This document shows positions 26,032 through 35,673 of a stretch of DNA of 38,768 bases, piece by piece; the first letter of the stretch is position 1, and every line of letters begins with the position of its first letter. Made by a program: the position numbers and the translations under genes. Location: NCBI GenBank assembly GCA_022616105.1, contig JAKEFL010000202.1:1-38768 (forward strand). The letters run 5' to 3'. The notes beneath the pieces are model-generated. The model was given only the letters and a program-made list of their open reading frames with translations, was not told the origin of the DNA and ran no database searches. The DNA is from Anaerolineae bacterium (GTDB lineage: Bacteria > Chloroflexota > Anaerolineae > Anaerolineales > Villigracilaceae).

Positions 26032-27066
26032 ATGAAACCACAATACCAGGAAGAATTGATTTCACCTTTACCGGATGGCTTCACAGTTCGTGGAGCAACG
26101 TTGAATGATCTGGACGCCGCGCTTGAGTTGTATAATCGCCGGTCACAATCGGTCATTCATGAGAATGAAATAACAGATGTAGAAGCTGTTCGAAATGAGT
26201 GGGTCTCACCAGGTTTTGACATGACGGATGATATTCGTCTTGTCTTTGCGCCGAATGGTGAGATGGTTGGTTACATTGAAGTGTGGACGACCTCCAAGCC
26301 GCCCGTTCATCCGTGGATCTGGGGCCGCGTCGATCCTCAATATCAAAAGCTTGGCATTGGCACATATTTGTTGGCATGGGCTGAAGCGCGCGCCAAAAGG
26401 GTATTGGATGAGATTCCAGGCGATTTGCGTTTTGCCCCACGCGTTGGAACATTCCCGCAGGCTGAGACAGCGAAGAAATTGTTTGAAGACATGGGTTATC
26501 AGCGCATCCGCAGTTCATATAACATGAGGATCGATATGGATACACCTCCGCCCGCGCCGGTATGGCCCGAAGGCATCACGCTGCGCGCCTATAATCCTGA
26601 AACTGATCTTGAAGCTGTCTATCGCGCCGATATCGAAGCGTTCCGCGATCATTTTGGTTATGTGGAACCTCCGTTTGAAGAGGGCTTGGAGCGCTTCAAA
26701 CATTTTATGACCGCTCATAAGGATTTTGATCCCAGTTTATGGTTCCTTGCGATGGATGGTGATCAGATTGCAGGTATCTGTCTATGTCGTAAAGAGGCTT
26801 TCGACAACCCTGATGTAGGCTATGTGAATATCCTGGGAGTGCGCGCTCCCTGGCGCAAGCGAGGCATTGGGCTTGCATTGCTTCGTCACGCGTTTGGCGA
26901 ATTGTATCGACGCGGCAAACGCAAAGCCGGACTTGGTGTAGATGCCGAAAACCTGACGGGTGCGTTGCGTCTTTATGAGAACGCGGGCATGCATGTTCAT
27001 CAGGCTTTTGACCTCTTTGAAAAGGAAATGAGACCTGGCAGGGAAATCAGTGTACAATCACTTTGA
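26032..27066 (+). CDS. Tandem GNAT domain acetyltransferase, paralog of the preceding gene
   Basis: GGAGAAGGAAC RBS; VDPQYQKLGIGTYLLAWAEA and VRAPWRKRGIGLALLRHAFGELYRRGKRKAGLGVDAENLTGALRLYENAGM. Confidence 0.87.
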   Translation: MKPQYQEELISPLPDGFTVRGATLNDLDAALELYNRRSQSVIHENEITDVEAVRNEWVSPGFDMTDDIRLVFAPNGEMVGYIEVWTTSKPPVHPWIWGRVDPQYQKLGIGTYLLAWAEARAKRVLDEIPGDLRFAPRVGTFPQAETAKKLFEDMGYQRIRSSYNMRIDMDTPPPAPVWPEGITLRAYNPETDLEAVYRADIEAFRDHFGYVEPPFEEGLERFKHFMTAHKDFDPSLWFLAMDGDQIAGICLCRKEAFDNPDVGYVNILGVRAPWRKRGIGLALLRHAFGELYRRGKRKAGLGVDAENLTGALRLYENAGMHVHQAFDLFEKEMRPGREISVQSL

Positions 27067-27093
27067 TAAAAACCTTGTCACAAAGGAGTTCTC

Positions 27094-27567
27094 ATGAATA
27101 TCCGTTGCTCTTTCTGTAAGATGCCTTATACACTCAGCCGCATTGAAATGATCGATGCATTGCAGGAAATGGATTCTCAAAAATTGAATCACTACGACGC
27201 CCATTGCCCGCGTTGCAAACGCGCCACTCCCATTCAACGCCAGCGGTTGGAAATGTTTATGCCAAAATGGCGCGATGAACTGAGAAAATTGGAAATGGAA
27301 TTGAAAGAGCATCCACAGATAGCGGCCCCCACCTCTGTATCTGCGTCCAACCCCCCTGTTTCCCCCCCAGTGGAGGGGACAGAAGGGGGGTCCAGTCCCG
27401 AGCCTGTTCCCGCGAAAGCAAAAGCCAAAGGTGACACCAAAGCAAAACCTCCGTCAAAGAGACAGGTCAGGCAGAAGCCGGCCGCCAGGGCTGAGCTGGG
27501 CAGGAAAGCGCCTGCCAAAAATACTCCCGCGGCATCGCGATCCAGAGGGAAAAAGAAAAGTACATGA
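27094..27567 (+). CDS. Zinc-ribbon-like protein with basic, low-complexity C-terminal tail
   Basis: IRCSFCKMPYTL...HYDAHCPRCKRATPI (two CxxC) then K/A/P-rich tail; AAAGGAG RBS. Confidence 0.65.
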   Translation: MNIRCSFCKMPYTLSRIEMIDALQEMDSQKLNHYDAHCPRCKRATPIQRQRLEMFMPKWRDELRKLEMELKEHPQIAAPTSVSASNPPVSPPVEGTEGGSSPEPVPAKAKAKGDTKAKPPSKRQVRQKPAARAELGRKAPAKNTPAASRSRGKKKST

Positions 27568-28160
27568 GCATCCGGGCAGTATTATTCGATCTGGGCGGGG
27601 TCATCGTCCGCACGGAATATCAGGCACCGCGTCAGCATCTCGCTGAAAGGCTTGGAATGGAGTACGACGACCTCGTCAAGATCGTCTTCGACAGCGATTC
27701 GGGTTATCAGGCATCCATCGGCGCGATACTACCGGAAGCTCATTGGGACTCGGTGATAAAAAGGCTAAAGCGCCCTGCCTCTGAAATGGAAGCCATTCGC
27801 CATGAATTCTTCGCGGGTGACATCATTGATCACACGCTCATAGATTTTCTGCGTTCACTGCGCGGCAAATATAAAACCGGGCTCATCTCCAACGCATGGG
27901 GTGATCTGCGCGAATACATCGTGAGGGAGAAGTTCGATGATGCGTTTGATCATATGATCATCTCTGCGGAAGTGGGCGCGGTCAAGCCTGAAGCGAAGAT
28001 CTATCAAGTTGCTCTGGAGCAGGTTGGGGTGAAGCCGAAGGAGATGGTGTTTGTGGATGACTTCGCGGTCAATATCGAAGGTTGTGAAAAAGTCGGCATC
28101 AAGGGCATCCTTTTTAAAGATCCCGATTCTGCTCTCAAGCAGTTGAAAGCCTTATTATAG
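27564..28160 (+). CDS. HAD superfamily hydrolase
   Basis: ATGA overlap; IRAVLFDLGGVIVRTEY...TGLISNAWGDLR...HMIISAEVGAVKPEAKIYQVALEQVGVKPKEMVFVDDFAVNIEGCEKVGIKGI. Confidence 0.93.
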   Translation: MSIRAVLFDLGGVIVRTEYQAPRQHLAERLGMEYDDLVKIVFDSDSGYQASIGAILPEAHWDSVIKRLKRPASEMEAIRHEFFAGDIIDHTLIDFLRSLRGKYKTGLISNAWGDLREYIVREKFDDAFDHMIISAEVGAVKPEAKIYQVALEQVGVKPKEMVFVDDFAVNIEGCEKVGIKGILFKDPDSALKQLKALL

Positions 28161-28211
28161 GCAACTGTCCTATCGATAAATGGGCGGTTGTATGATACCT
28201 CAAGGCAACAC

Positions 28212-29540
28212 ATGTTAACACAAACCAAAAAAATCATACATGACCTGGGCGATGGATTGATCCTGCGTCATGCTTCACCTGAGGATGCAGATGCATTATC
28301 CCAATTCAACGGCGAGATTCATGCTGAGGATGAGGCAGATAAAGAACGCCTCGCCGCATGGACCCGCGACTTGCTCACGCGCCCTCATCCGACTCTCAAC
28401 CCAAGCGACTTTACGATCATCGAAGAAGCAGCTACAGGAAGGATCGTTTCATCTTTGAATTTGATCCCGCAAATGTGGTCATACGAAGGGATTGAGTTTG
28501 GTGTCGGACGGCCTGAACTGGTGGGCACGTTACCCGAATATCGCGGCCGCGGACTCGTGCGCATTCAATTCGACGAGATCCATCAATGGTGCGCGGAACG
28601 CGGATACATGGTGCAGGCGATCACCGGTATTCCGTATTTTTACCGCCAGTTTGGTTATGAGATGGCGCTCGACCTGGCAGGCAGGCGTTATGGTTATGAA
28701 GAACATGTTCCAAAATTGAATCAGGGCGAAGAGGAGAAATATACCTTTCGCCTCGCCACAGATGTGGATTTAGCGTTTATTGCTGAAATATATAACCATG
28801 CGATTCAAGGTCAGGCAATCGCCTGCGTACTTACGCCTGCTATCTTCAAATATGAACTGGATGGCCAAAACCAAATCTATCGCAACCTGATGTTTGTGAT
28901 CGAAGACAAATCAGGTGAGAGGCTTGGCTATTTTCAGCACCGCGACCACCTCGGCGCTACGGGCTTGACCGTGAACTGGTATGAACTTAAAAACGATGTC
29001 TCCTGGCTGGATGTAACGCCGAGCGTTGTACGTTACGCGTGGAATAAAGGAAAGGAATATGAAAAACGCGATGGGAAAGCCTGCACTTCCTTTTGTTTCA
29101 TGCTCGGTGCAGAGCATCCTGCCTACGAAGCCTTGGGAAATAACCTTCCTTATTATTCTGAACCCTATGCGTGGTATTTGCGTGTGTCTGACTTACCAGG
29201 TTTTTTGAATCATATCAAACCTGTGCTTGAAAAACGATTGGCTGAGTCCATTGCGCCCGGACACAGCCGCGAGATCAAGATCGGTTTTTATCGCGGCGGA
29301 TTGCGTTTTGTGATTGAGCACGGGCACATCAGAACCATCGAAGCATGGAAGTCAGCACTGAATGATGAAGGCGATATTGCCTTTCCCGGCCTGACCTTCC
29401 TGCAAATACTCTTTGGTTATCGTAGTTACGAAGAGTTGCATTACGCTTTTCCCGATTGCTGGTGTGACCATAGGGATGTACGCGTCTTAATCAATATTCT
29501 GTTTCCGAAAAAGATATCGAACGTGTTTGGGATTGCATAA
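28212..29540 (+). CDS. GNAT family N-acetyltransferase (long, Eis-like two-part protein)
   Basis: LILRHASPEDADALSQFN...ELVGTLPEYRGRGLVRIQFDEIHQWCAERGYMVQAITGIPYFYRQFGYEMALDLAG. Confidence 0.75.
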   Translation: MLTQTKKIIHDLGDGLILRHASPEDADALSQFNGEIHAEDEADKERLAAWTRDLLTRPHPTLNPSDFTIIEEAATGRIVSSLNLIPQMWSYEGIEFGVGRPELVGTLPEYRGRGLVRIQFDEIHQWCAERGYMVQAITGIPYFYRQFGYEMALDLAGRRYGYEEHVPKLNQGEEEKYTFRLATDVDLAFIAEIYNHAIQGQAIACVLTPAIFKYELDGQNQIYRNLMFVIEDKSGERLGYFQHRDHLGATGLTVNWYELKNDVSWLDVTPSVVRYAWNKGKEYEKRDGKACTSFCFMLGAEHPAYEALGNNLPYYSEPYAWYLRVSDLPGFLNHIKPVLEKRLAESIAPGHSREIKIGFYRGGLRFVIEHGHIRTIEAWKSALNDEGDIAFPGLTFLQILFGYRSYEELHYAFPDCWCDHRDVRVLINILFPKKISNVFGIA

Positions 29541-29556
29541 GTCTTCCAGATGAAAT

Positions 29557-30837
29557 ATGTTTCCTAACCTAAAGTTAAGTGCGAGGTTTGTTTATATCTT
29601 CATTGAGTTCACTGCATCCATGTTCTTCTCGATGATGTTTGTTGTCACATCGTTATATGAAGCGACTGTTGCCGGGTTGACACCTGTCCAGCTTATCCTC
29701 GTTGGTACAACGCTTGAGGTATCTGCATTTCTGTTCGAGGTGCCAACCGGCATCGTCGCAGATGTGTACTCACGCAGACTGTCCATCATCATCGGCTATG
29801 TGCTCATGGGTGTTGGCTTCCTCGTGGAAGGCTTCTTCCCATTCTTTGCCACGATCCTGCTCGCGCAAGTCATTTGGGGCTTGGGTTATACCTTCACTTC
29901 AGGTGCAACACAGGCATGGATCACGGACGAGATTGGCGAAAACGATGCAAACAAACTTTTTCTGCGGGCAACACAAGTTGGCTTGTTTGCATCACTCATT
30001 GGAATAGGACTTGCCACGTTGGTTGGTGCGAACAATGTTGCCTTGCCTATTCAAGCCGGTGCATTGGGTGTGATTCTGATCGGCATCATCCTCATAATCA
30101 TCATGCCAGAGACGGGTTTTCATCCCATCCCGCGGCACGCGGGACGCGAAGACCGCAATACCTGGCAGCATATGTGGCATACATTCAGACAGGGCGTAGG
30201 CGCGGTCCGTTCCAAGCCGCGCCTCATCAACATTGTTTTTATTGGTCTGTTTTATGGCATCTATAGCGAAGGCTTTGATCGTCTGTGGGTCAAGCATTTG
30301 CTCGATAATTTTGATCTGCCTGTTCTCTTTGGAAACAATCAGGTAGCTTTCTTCGCGGCATTGCGCGTGGCGGGCACGATCCTCACCATTCTCGCGGTCC
30401 GCTTCGTGGAAAAGCGTGTGGATTCGACAAGTCCACTGGCGATTGGCCGCGCGATGCTTCTTGTAACTGGGATCATCTCTTTTTCACTTTTTGGATTTGC
30501 GCTTTCGCCGCTTCTCATTCTTAGTCTGGCCCTGTATCTCGTTATAAACGTCTTACGCAATGTCCAGATTCCTTTGCAAACTGCATGGATCAATCAGAAA
30601 CTGGATTCGCAGGTACGCGCCACGGTCCATTCCATGTTTGGACAGGTGGATGCCATTGGTCAGGTGATGGGTGGTCCTATTGTCGCGGTGATCGCCTGGT
30701 TTGCGCAAGGCGCGGCTGTCGCCTCGCTCGTGACTTCGAGTCTGCTTCTAACGCCCGCGCTGTTCTTTATCCGACGCGCCAATTCACAGTCGATGGAAGA
30801 AGCGGATCCAAAAATAGAATCGGTTCTCGCTGATTAA
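29557..30837 (+). CDS. MFS transporter
   Basis: About 12 TM segments; FEVPTGIVADVYSRRLSIIIGYVLMGVGFLVEGFFPFF...GLGYTFTSGATQAWITDEIG. Confidence 0.9.
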   Translation: MFPNLKLSARFVYIFIEFTASMFFSMMFVVTSLYEATVAGLTPVQLILVGTTLEVSAFLFEVPTGIVADVYSRRLSIIIGYVLMGVGFLVEGFFPFFATILLAQVIWGLGYTFTSGATQAWITDEIGENDANKLFLRATQVGLFASLIGIGLATLVGANNVALPIQAGALGVILIGIILIIIMPETGFHPIPRHAGREDRNTWQHMWHTFRQGVGAVRSKPRLINIVFIGLFYGIYSEGFDRLWVKHLLDNFDLPVLFGNNQVAFFAALRVAGTILTILAVRFVEKRVDSTSPLAIGRAMLLVTGIISFSLFGFALSPLLILSLALYLVINVLRNVQIPLQTAWINQKLDSQVRATVHSMFGQVDAIGQVMGGPIVAVIAWFAQGAAVASLVTSSLLLTPALFFIRRANSQSMEEADPKIESVLAD

Positions 30838-30936
30838 ACAACCTGTCTTCCAAATTTTAACTTTGAGTTAATACTGCTTAACAGACTCTCAGGATTTAGG
30901 AGGGTATTTCCTGAAATTGGATAGGCACATTCCCCA

Positions 30937-30965
30937 TTGAGTTATACACAGCTCACTTGTATAGT
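30937..30965 (+). promoter_or_regulatory. Putative sigma70-type promoter for the 31001 lipoprotein
   Basis: TTGAGT (30937-30942), 17-nt spacer, TATAGT (30960-30965). Confidence 0.5.
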
Positions 30966-31000
30966 AAACAAAACCTGTTGTGATAGAAAAGGAGTAAGAA

Positions 31001-31507
31001 ATGAAATACAAAACTATACTTGGAGCCATATTCGTATTGGCTCTTATCCTAACAGGCTGTGCACCTGCGCCGACCGAACCCGCTGCTTCTGATACACAAG
31101 CCGCTGCTGAAACGCCGACAGTAGGTGTTCCGGTCACACGTGAAGCGACCGTGAATGTCAGTGAGTCAACTGAGTTTGGTCATATCCTTGTGGATGGCGA
31201 AGATATGTCGCTTTACGTCTTTATGGCTGACACTCAAGACGGCGGTACCAGCGCCTGTACAGGTGATTGTGCTGTGGAATGGCCGCCTTTGATCAGTCAG
31301 GGTTCCCCTGTAGCTGGCGAAGGTGTGGATGCCACCCTTTTAGGAACCATCACGCGTGACGATGGGTCGCTCCAGGTGGCTTACAATGGCTGGCCGCTTT
31401 ATCTATTTGCAGATGATACAGCGCCCGGTGACACCAATGGTCAGGGTGTGGACGATGGTGGTCTCTGGTTCCTCGTTTCACCAACTGGAGAACCTATTCA
31501 ACAATAG
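31001..31507 (+). CDS. COG4315-type secreted-repeat lipoprotein
   Basis: LILTGCAP lipobox; repeats [38 protein letters not shown] and [41 protein letters not shown]. Confidence 0.85.
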   Translation: MKYKTILGAIFVLALILTGCAPAPTEPAASDTQAAAETPTVGVPVTREATVNVSESTEFGHILVDGEDMSLYVFMADTQDGGTSACTGDCAVEWPPLISQGSPVAGEGVDATLLGTITRDDGSLQVAYNGWPLYLFADDTAPGDTNGQGVDDGGLWFLVSPTGEPIQQ

Positions 31508-31540
31508 AAGATAAAAAACTTTGCAACAGTGAATCCGCTT

Positions 31541-31562
31541 GGGCGGGGTGAAATCCCCGCCC
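31541..31562 (+). terminator. Putative terminator hairpin
   Basis: GGGCGGGG TGAAAT CCCCGCCC. Confidence 0.5.
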
Positions 31563-31676
31563 AGGCTATTTAATAAGATAGTTGACGATGAGGAAAATTA
31601 TTTCGGGTGCCACTTCATATTGAAGTGACGAAAACCTAAAATTGGAAAGTGTGGAGTGTGTTATCACTTCTCCGCC

Positions 31677-32519
31677 CTATCCTTGGGTTAACAATCTATG
31701 AGGAGAATTATTCAAAGCTGAAACTTTGCCGAGGAACGCAAGCATTGCGGTGTTGAATTGCTCAGGCCTCTGCAGTGGTGCAAAGTGACTCACGCTAGGA
31801 AGATGGATAAATTCCGTATTGGGAATGTTCCGAGCGAGATATTCGGCGTGTTCGCGCTTGATGAATTCATCATGCTCGCTATGTACGATCGCGACGGGCA
31901 CACTGATCTGAGCCAAATCGTGCGCCGAGTAATTGGGCTGTGTTCTCTGCATGAGACCGACTGCGTCGGAAAACTCGTCGAATTGGTCCGGCGTGGCCGA
32001 TAGCTGTGCATAGTCTTTCATGTGCCGGCCGAAGCAGCGCTTGAGAATGGGACCGAACTCAACTTCCTTTGTGCCGCTCGGGTCCATGTTGCAGGCAAAG
32101 AAAAACACACCTGTAACTTGGCTGGGAGCTTTCGAAGCGAGAATCAATGCTGTGCACGCGCCGTCGCTCCAGCCCACCAGACCTGCCTTCTCAAGGTGCA
32201 ATGTATCCATCACCGCCGAAACGTCGGATGCCATCAGTTCATACGAAAACGGTCTCACGTCGCGAGTACTGCGGCCGTGACCGCGGCTGTCTATCACAAC
32301 GGCACGATAGCCACTCCTGACCAGCGCTGGAACTTGATAGCCCCAATTGCCACCATGACCCAGCCCTCCATGTAGCAGGATCACAGGCGGGCCGGACCCG
32401 TACGTTGCGTACCAGATCCGAGCACCGTCATGTTCGACATAGCCTTGATCCCGTGTGACCGGCAATGGCGCGGCGCCGTCCGCTTCAAACTTGCTGAGGT
32501 CATCGTCGTAAGTTTCCAA
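31677..32519 (-). CDS. Alpha/beta hydrolase
   Basis: PPVILLHGGLGHGGNWGYQVPALVRSGYRAVVIDSRGHGRS...AGLVGWSDGACTALILAS...SVSHFAPLQRPEQF. Confidence 0.92.
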   Translation of the reverse strand: METYDDDLSKFEADGAAPLPVTRDQGYVEHDGARIWYATYGSGPPVILLHGGLGHGGNWGYQVPALVRSGYRAVVIDSRGHGRSTRDVRPFSYELMASDVSAVMDTLHLEKAGLVGWSDGACTALILASKAPSQVTGVFFFACNMDPSGTKEVEFGPILKRCFGRHMKDYAQLSATPDQFDEFSDAVGLMQRTQPNYSAHDLAQISVPVAIVHSEHDEFIKREHAEYLARNIPNTEFIHLPSVSHFAPLQRPEQFNTAMLAFLGKVSALNNSPHRLLTQG

Positions 32520-32631
32520 TTTGATCTCCTTGGACCGTAACGCCTCAATTAACGTCTATTGAAAAGTATATGGCTTTTTCCATAACATATTCGTAGTTGA
32601 TTAAATGTAGCGCGGATAAATTCAGGCATGG

Positions 32632-33000
32632 CTATCTCCTTCCAATCAAAAGCAGGATCAGAGCAATGAGATTCGTAATTGTGCCAATGGGTAAAAACCA
32701 TAATCCCAAAATGCAAACAATCATTAGTGCTGTGCGCGCCCAAGCAATACCAAGCATGAAACAGGCCATAACGGTCAGCGCACTCAAGCCATACCCTACG
32801 AAGATAGATTTCATCAATGTGGACCTTGGCTCAATACCAACTGCCTTGACCAGGTTTGACCACGGTCCCAGTTGCCCCGCGTATTCACCCGCCTTCGGTG
32901 TGACGTAATCGCCTACGATCAGAGCGCGTGAACCGTCAAAGAGCATCCACCCTGCAGTGAATGCGACTAATATTACGATGATCCAGTTCTTCCAGCCCAT
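32632..33000 (-). CDS. Small integral membrane protein, unknown function
   Basis: Three to four hydrophobic segments; ORF adjacent and co-directional with 33002-33463. Confidence 0.6.
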   Translation of the reverse strand: MGWKNWIIVILVAFTAGWMLFDGSRALIVGDYVTPKAGEYAGQLGPWSNLVKAVGIEPRSTLMKSIFVGYGLSALTVMACFMLGIAWARTALMIVCILGLWFLPIGTITNLIALILLLIGRR

Positions 33001-33001
33001 G

Positions 33002-33463
33002 CTATTTCAATGTACAAAGTGCCTGACGAATCTCACCCAGATGATAGGCAGTGTGCACCACGATGGAAAGCGCGCCGCCGATGGTATCTTCATTCCACAG
33101 CTTGTTTTCGTGGAATAGTTTATCCATGCGTTGATAGGCTTCGCGCAATTTACGTTTGTACCCCTCCCATTCCTCAGCTGTGACCTTTTCCACGGTACGC
33201 CAGATATAACTCCAGTCACGCGGGCTATTGTCGCCTTCGAGTGCGTAGCGTTCAAACGACTCGATATAGAACGTCACATGCGCGACCTGGGCAGCGAGCG
33301 ACGCGCACTTGCCTCCAACCGGGATAGAGGCTTCTTCAGCGGAAATAGTTTCGAGCGTCTGAAAGAGAGACGTGTTTGGGTCCAGATAAATGCCGATGGG
33401 ATTCTCAAATGTCTCCCCCATAAATTGATGTAGATTGGTGGCGAAATCCTGTTCAATGGTCAT
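33002..33463 (-). CDS. DinB-like domain protein
   Basis: LAAQVAHVTFYIESFERYAL...IGGALSIVVHTAYHLGEIRQAL; His positions typical of DinB. Confidence 0.75.
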   Translation of the reverse strand: MTIEQDFATNLHQFMGETFENPIGIYLDPNTSLFQTLETISAEEASIPVGGKCASLAAQVAHVTFYIESFERYALEGDNSPRDWSYIWRTVEKVTAEEWEGYKRKLREAYQRMDKLFHENKLWNEDTIGGALSIVVHTAYHLGEIRQALCTLK

Positions 33464-33467
33464 GAAA

Positions 33468-34037
33468 TTAACCTGCTCCTTCATAAGCGGATTTGATCCA
33501 CGCGATCAACTCGTCGTCCACTTCCTTCGCGTCGGTCAGGTTGACGATGTAATTGCACATGCTACCCTTGGGCTGTTTGAGCAGGCGCGCGTTCTTTTTG
33601 AAGTCTTTTGCGTTGATCCCCACCTCGAAGCGTGTGTTGGTCTTGGGTCCGATCATGGCAAACTGCTTCTTGCGTCGCAAACTGACATAGCCCTTCTTCG
33701 GCGCGATCTCGAACTCGCCAAACTTGTTGATATGTTTCATCAACGCCTCATGGATGGGGCGCATGTGTGCTTTCGCTCCTGTATAGATTTCATCCAGCAC
33801 CTGATCTGTGGATTTGCCTTCGGCAGCGCGCGTGCCATCCGATTGAAAGACTACATGCACGAGTGTGTTCGCGTCACCGTGACCGAGACCAAGTTTTTCC
33901 TTAAGCATGTCGCGGATCTCGCTATGTTTGCTCAACCCGCTCTTCTTGATGAATGTGGAAAGCTCGGCAAGGGTCATACCTGTTTTCTTTTGGATGTTAT
34001 CGATTTGGGTTTGAATGGCTTTGTCGAGGGAACTCAT
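33468..34037 (-). CDS. DUF4287/DUF5655-like protein
   Basis: AGGAGATCATCTC RBS before ATG 34037; MSSLDKAIQTQIDNIQKKTGMTLAELSTFIKKSGLSKHSEIRDMLKEKLGLGHGDANTLVH... and C-terminal RFEVGINAKDFKKNARL. Confidence 0.75.
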   Translation of the reverse strand: MSSLDKAIQTQIDNIQKKTGMTLAELSTFIKKSGLSKHSEIRDMLKEKLGLGHGDANTLVHVVFQSDGTRAAEGKSTDQVLDEIYTGAKAHMRPIHEALMKHINKFGEFEIAPKKGYVSLRRKKQFAMIGPKTNTRFEVGINAKDFKKNARLLKQPKGSMCNYIVNLTDAKEVDDELIAWIKSAYEGAG

Positions 34038-34120
34038 GAGATGATCTCCTTTATGGAAGTAGAATGATTTGAACATAATCCTACAGGAGACGGAAAATTC
34101 AGTATTGGAAAAAATTTACC

Positions 34121-34948
34121 TTAACCAACCGGAACATAATTCAACGTGTCCGTTTTTCTATGTATATATTCGCCGGGTGTAAAGCCGGAGAAACTCCTGA
34201 ATTCATTGATGAAATGCGGCTGGTCGTAATATCCGTTTTCTTGGGCAAAATTGCTCCAATGAATAATCTCACTGTTTTCAATTTCCACGACTGCCTTTTG
34301 AAAGCGCATGATCTTTAGATATTGTTTCGGAGATACGCCCACTTGCTGCTTGAACAAATTAATGAGGTGCTTCTGTGAGTACCCGATTTGATCACAGAGA
34401 TGCTGGAAGGATAATACACTTGGTTGGTTCACAATATGGAGCAAGGCATATTCAATGCACCGTGTTCTTATTTCAGATGCGAGCGCGCCATCTGACTGTC
34501 TCAACAGGAATTTTTCGAGGAGCAGGAACATTTCTTCGGCGGATGCGGAAGCAAGCAATTGTTCTCGGAGATTGACAAGGTTCCGCCTAAAAATCAGGTC
34601 AGCACTTACGACCTGGTCTGCTATTTCGCTCATTGGCATTGGATAAAACGGATAAGCCTTTCCCTTTTTGAATGCCACGACCAACATTTTGCTCCCCCTG
34701 CCCGGGGGTATCGTAATGGACCGTGTTCTTACTCCACTTACCCAGGCATGCCGACAAGCCTGGATTTCCCTTAAAGATTCATTGTCATAGATATACTGTG
34801 TGTTTTCGCTGAGATCAATAATGATTTCTGTGTTTCCGTCGGGGAAAAACCTCTCCTTGTTATGCGCCGGGCTCACTCCCTCATAATAGAAAAAGTGCTC
34901 GATAAACTGGTTTAGTGGATAGACAGGCACATAGAATTGAAAGATCAT
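34121..34948 (-). CDS. AraC family transcriptional regulator
   Basis: C-terminal HTH LSFQHLCDQIGYSQKHLINLFKQQVGVSPKQYLKIMRFQKAV...GYYDQPHFINEFRSFSGFTPGEY. Confidence 0.92.
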   Translation of the reverse strand: MIFQFYVPVYPLNQFIEHFFYYEGVSPAHNKERFFPDGNTEIIIDLSENTQYIYDNESLREIQACRHAWVSGVRTRSITIPPGRGSKMLVVAFKKGKAYPFYPMPMSEIADQVVSADLIFRRNLVNLREQLLASASAEEMFLLLEKFLLRQSDGALASEIRTRCIEYALLHIVNQPSVLSFQHLCDQIGYSQKHLINLFKQQVGVSPKQYLKIMRFQKAVVEIENSEIIHWSNFAQENGYYDQPHFINEFRSFSGFTPGEYIHRKTDTLNYVPVG

Positions 34949-34993
34949 GCTGTGGATTATAGAACATAGTTTCTAAAACTGCAACTGCGAACA

Positions 34994-35434
34994 TTATCCA
35001 ACTCGCTCCCATAATAAGACACCCACTGCCTTTTCTCCGTCGAGTTTAATCGGAGGAGTTCTCAACTGCAGGCGATTTTCTGAAAGCTCAAAGAACCGTT
35101 CCTGGTCCCTTCCTTCCATATTTGGGAAGATCGAACCTTCCACGTGATGGATGATAAGACTATTTTCAAGGTCGAATTCATATGTGCCAAAATAGGAAAT
35201 ACAACCCTTGTAATTGGATTCGATCTCATCAGTCGTACCATTCATCTGATCACCCGAAGCAAATTTGGGACGATCGATCCGCATCAGCTGCGCGGAATAA
35301 CGGCCTGATTCCGTGTAAATGATCGATCCCCGCGCCTCTTCGCCGAATGGGTAGATGATGTTTCCATCCGCTTTGCGAAACTCAAACGTGATAAGTCTCC
35401 ATGCGCCAACGATGGACGTGGAATTGTTTTGCAT
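34994..35434 (-). CDS. Lipocalin-like domain protein
   Basis: STSIVGAWRLITFEFRKADGNIIYPFGEEARGSIIYTESGRYSAQLMR...YFGTYEFDLENSLIIHHVEGSIFPN. Confidence 0.75.
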   Translation of the reverse strand: MQNNSTSIVGAWRLITFEFRKADGNIIYPFGEEARGSIIYTESGRYSAQLMRIDRPKFASGDQMNGTTDEIESNYKGCISYFGTYEFDLENSLIIHHVEGSIFPNMEGRDQERFFELSENRLQLRTPPIKLDGEKAVGVLLWERVG

Positions 35435-35541
35435 AAATGACTCTCTCAATAAGCTGTGATCGCGCTTGTAATGAAAATGACTAAGAATGCAGGTCATCAT
35501 TTGCTCCCGTTCTTTTTTTAACGGGAAAGCCCAAAGCCTCC

Positions 35542-35608
35542 GCCACGGATTTCACGAATTCACACGGAATTTAAAAACAATTTGTGAAAATCCGTGGAAT
35601 TCGTGGCA
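35542..35608. repeat. Interspersed repeat with GCCACGGATTTCACGAATTCACACGGA / TCCGTGGAATTCGTGGC arms
   Basis: Imperfect inverted arms read directly in an intergenic region. Confidence 0.6.
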
Positions 35609-35673
35609 AAGAATTTGTTTTGCGTGATACACGCTGCGCAAAGCACGCAGCAGCCGTCTAAAACGGGAAAGTC

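Noticed and set aside
33435-34067. 210-aa plus-strand ORF opposite the DUF4287-like gene
   Set aside because: Antisense shadow of a gene with good RBS and recognisable family.
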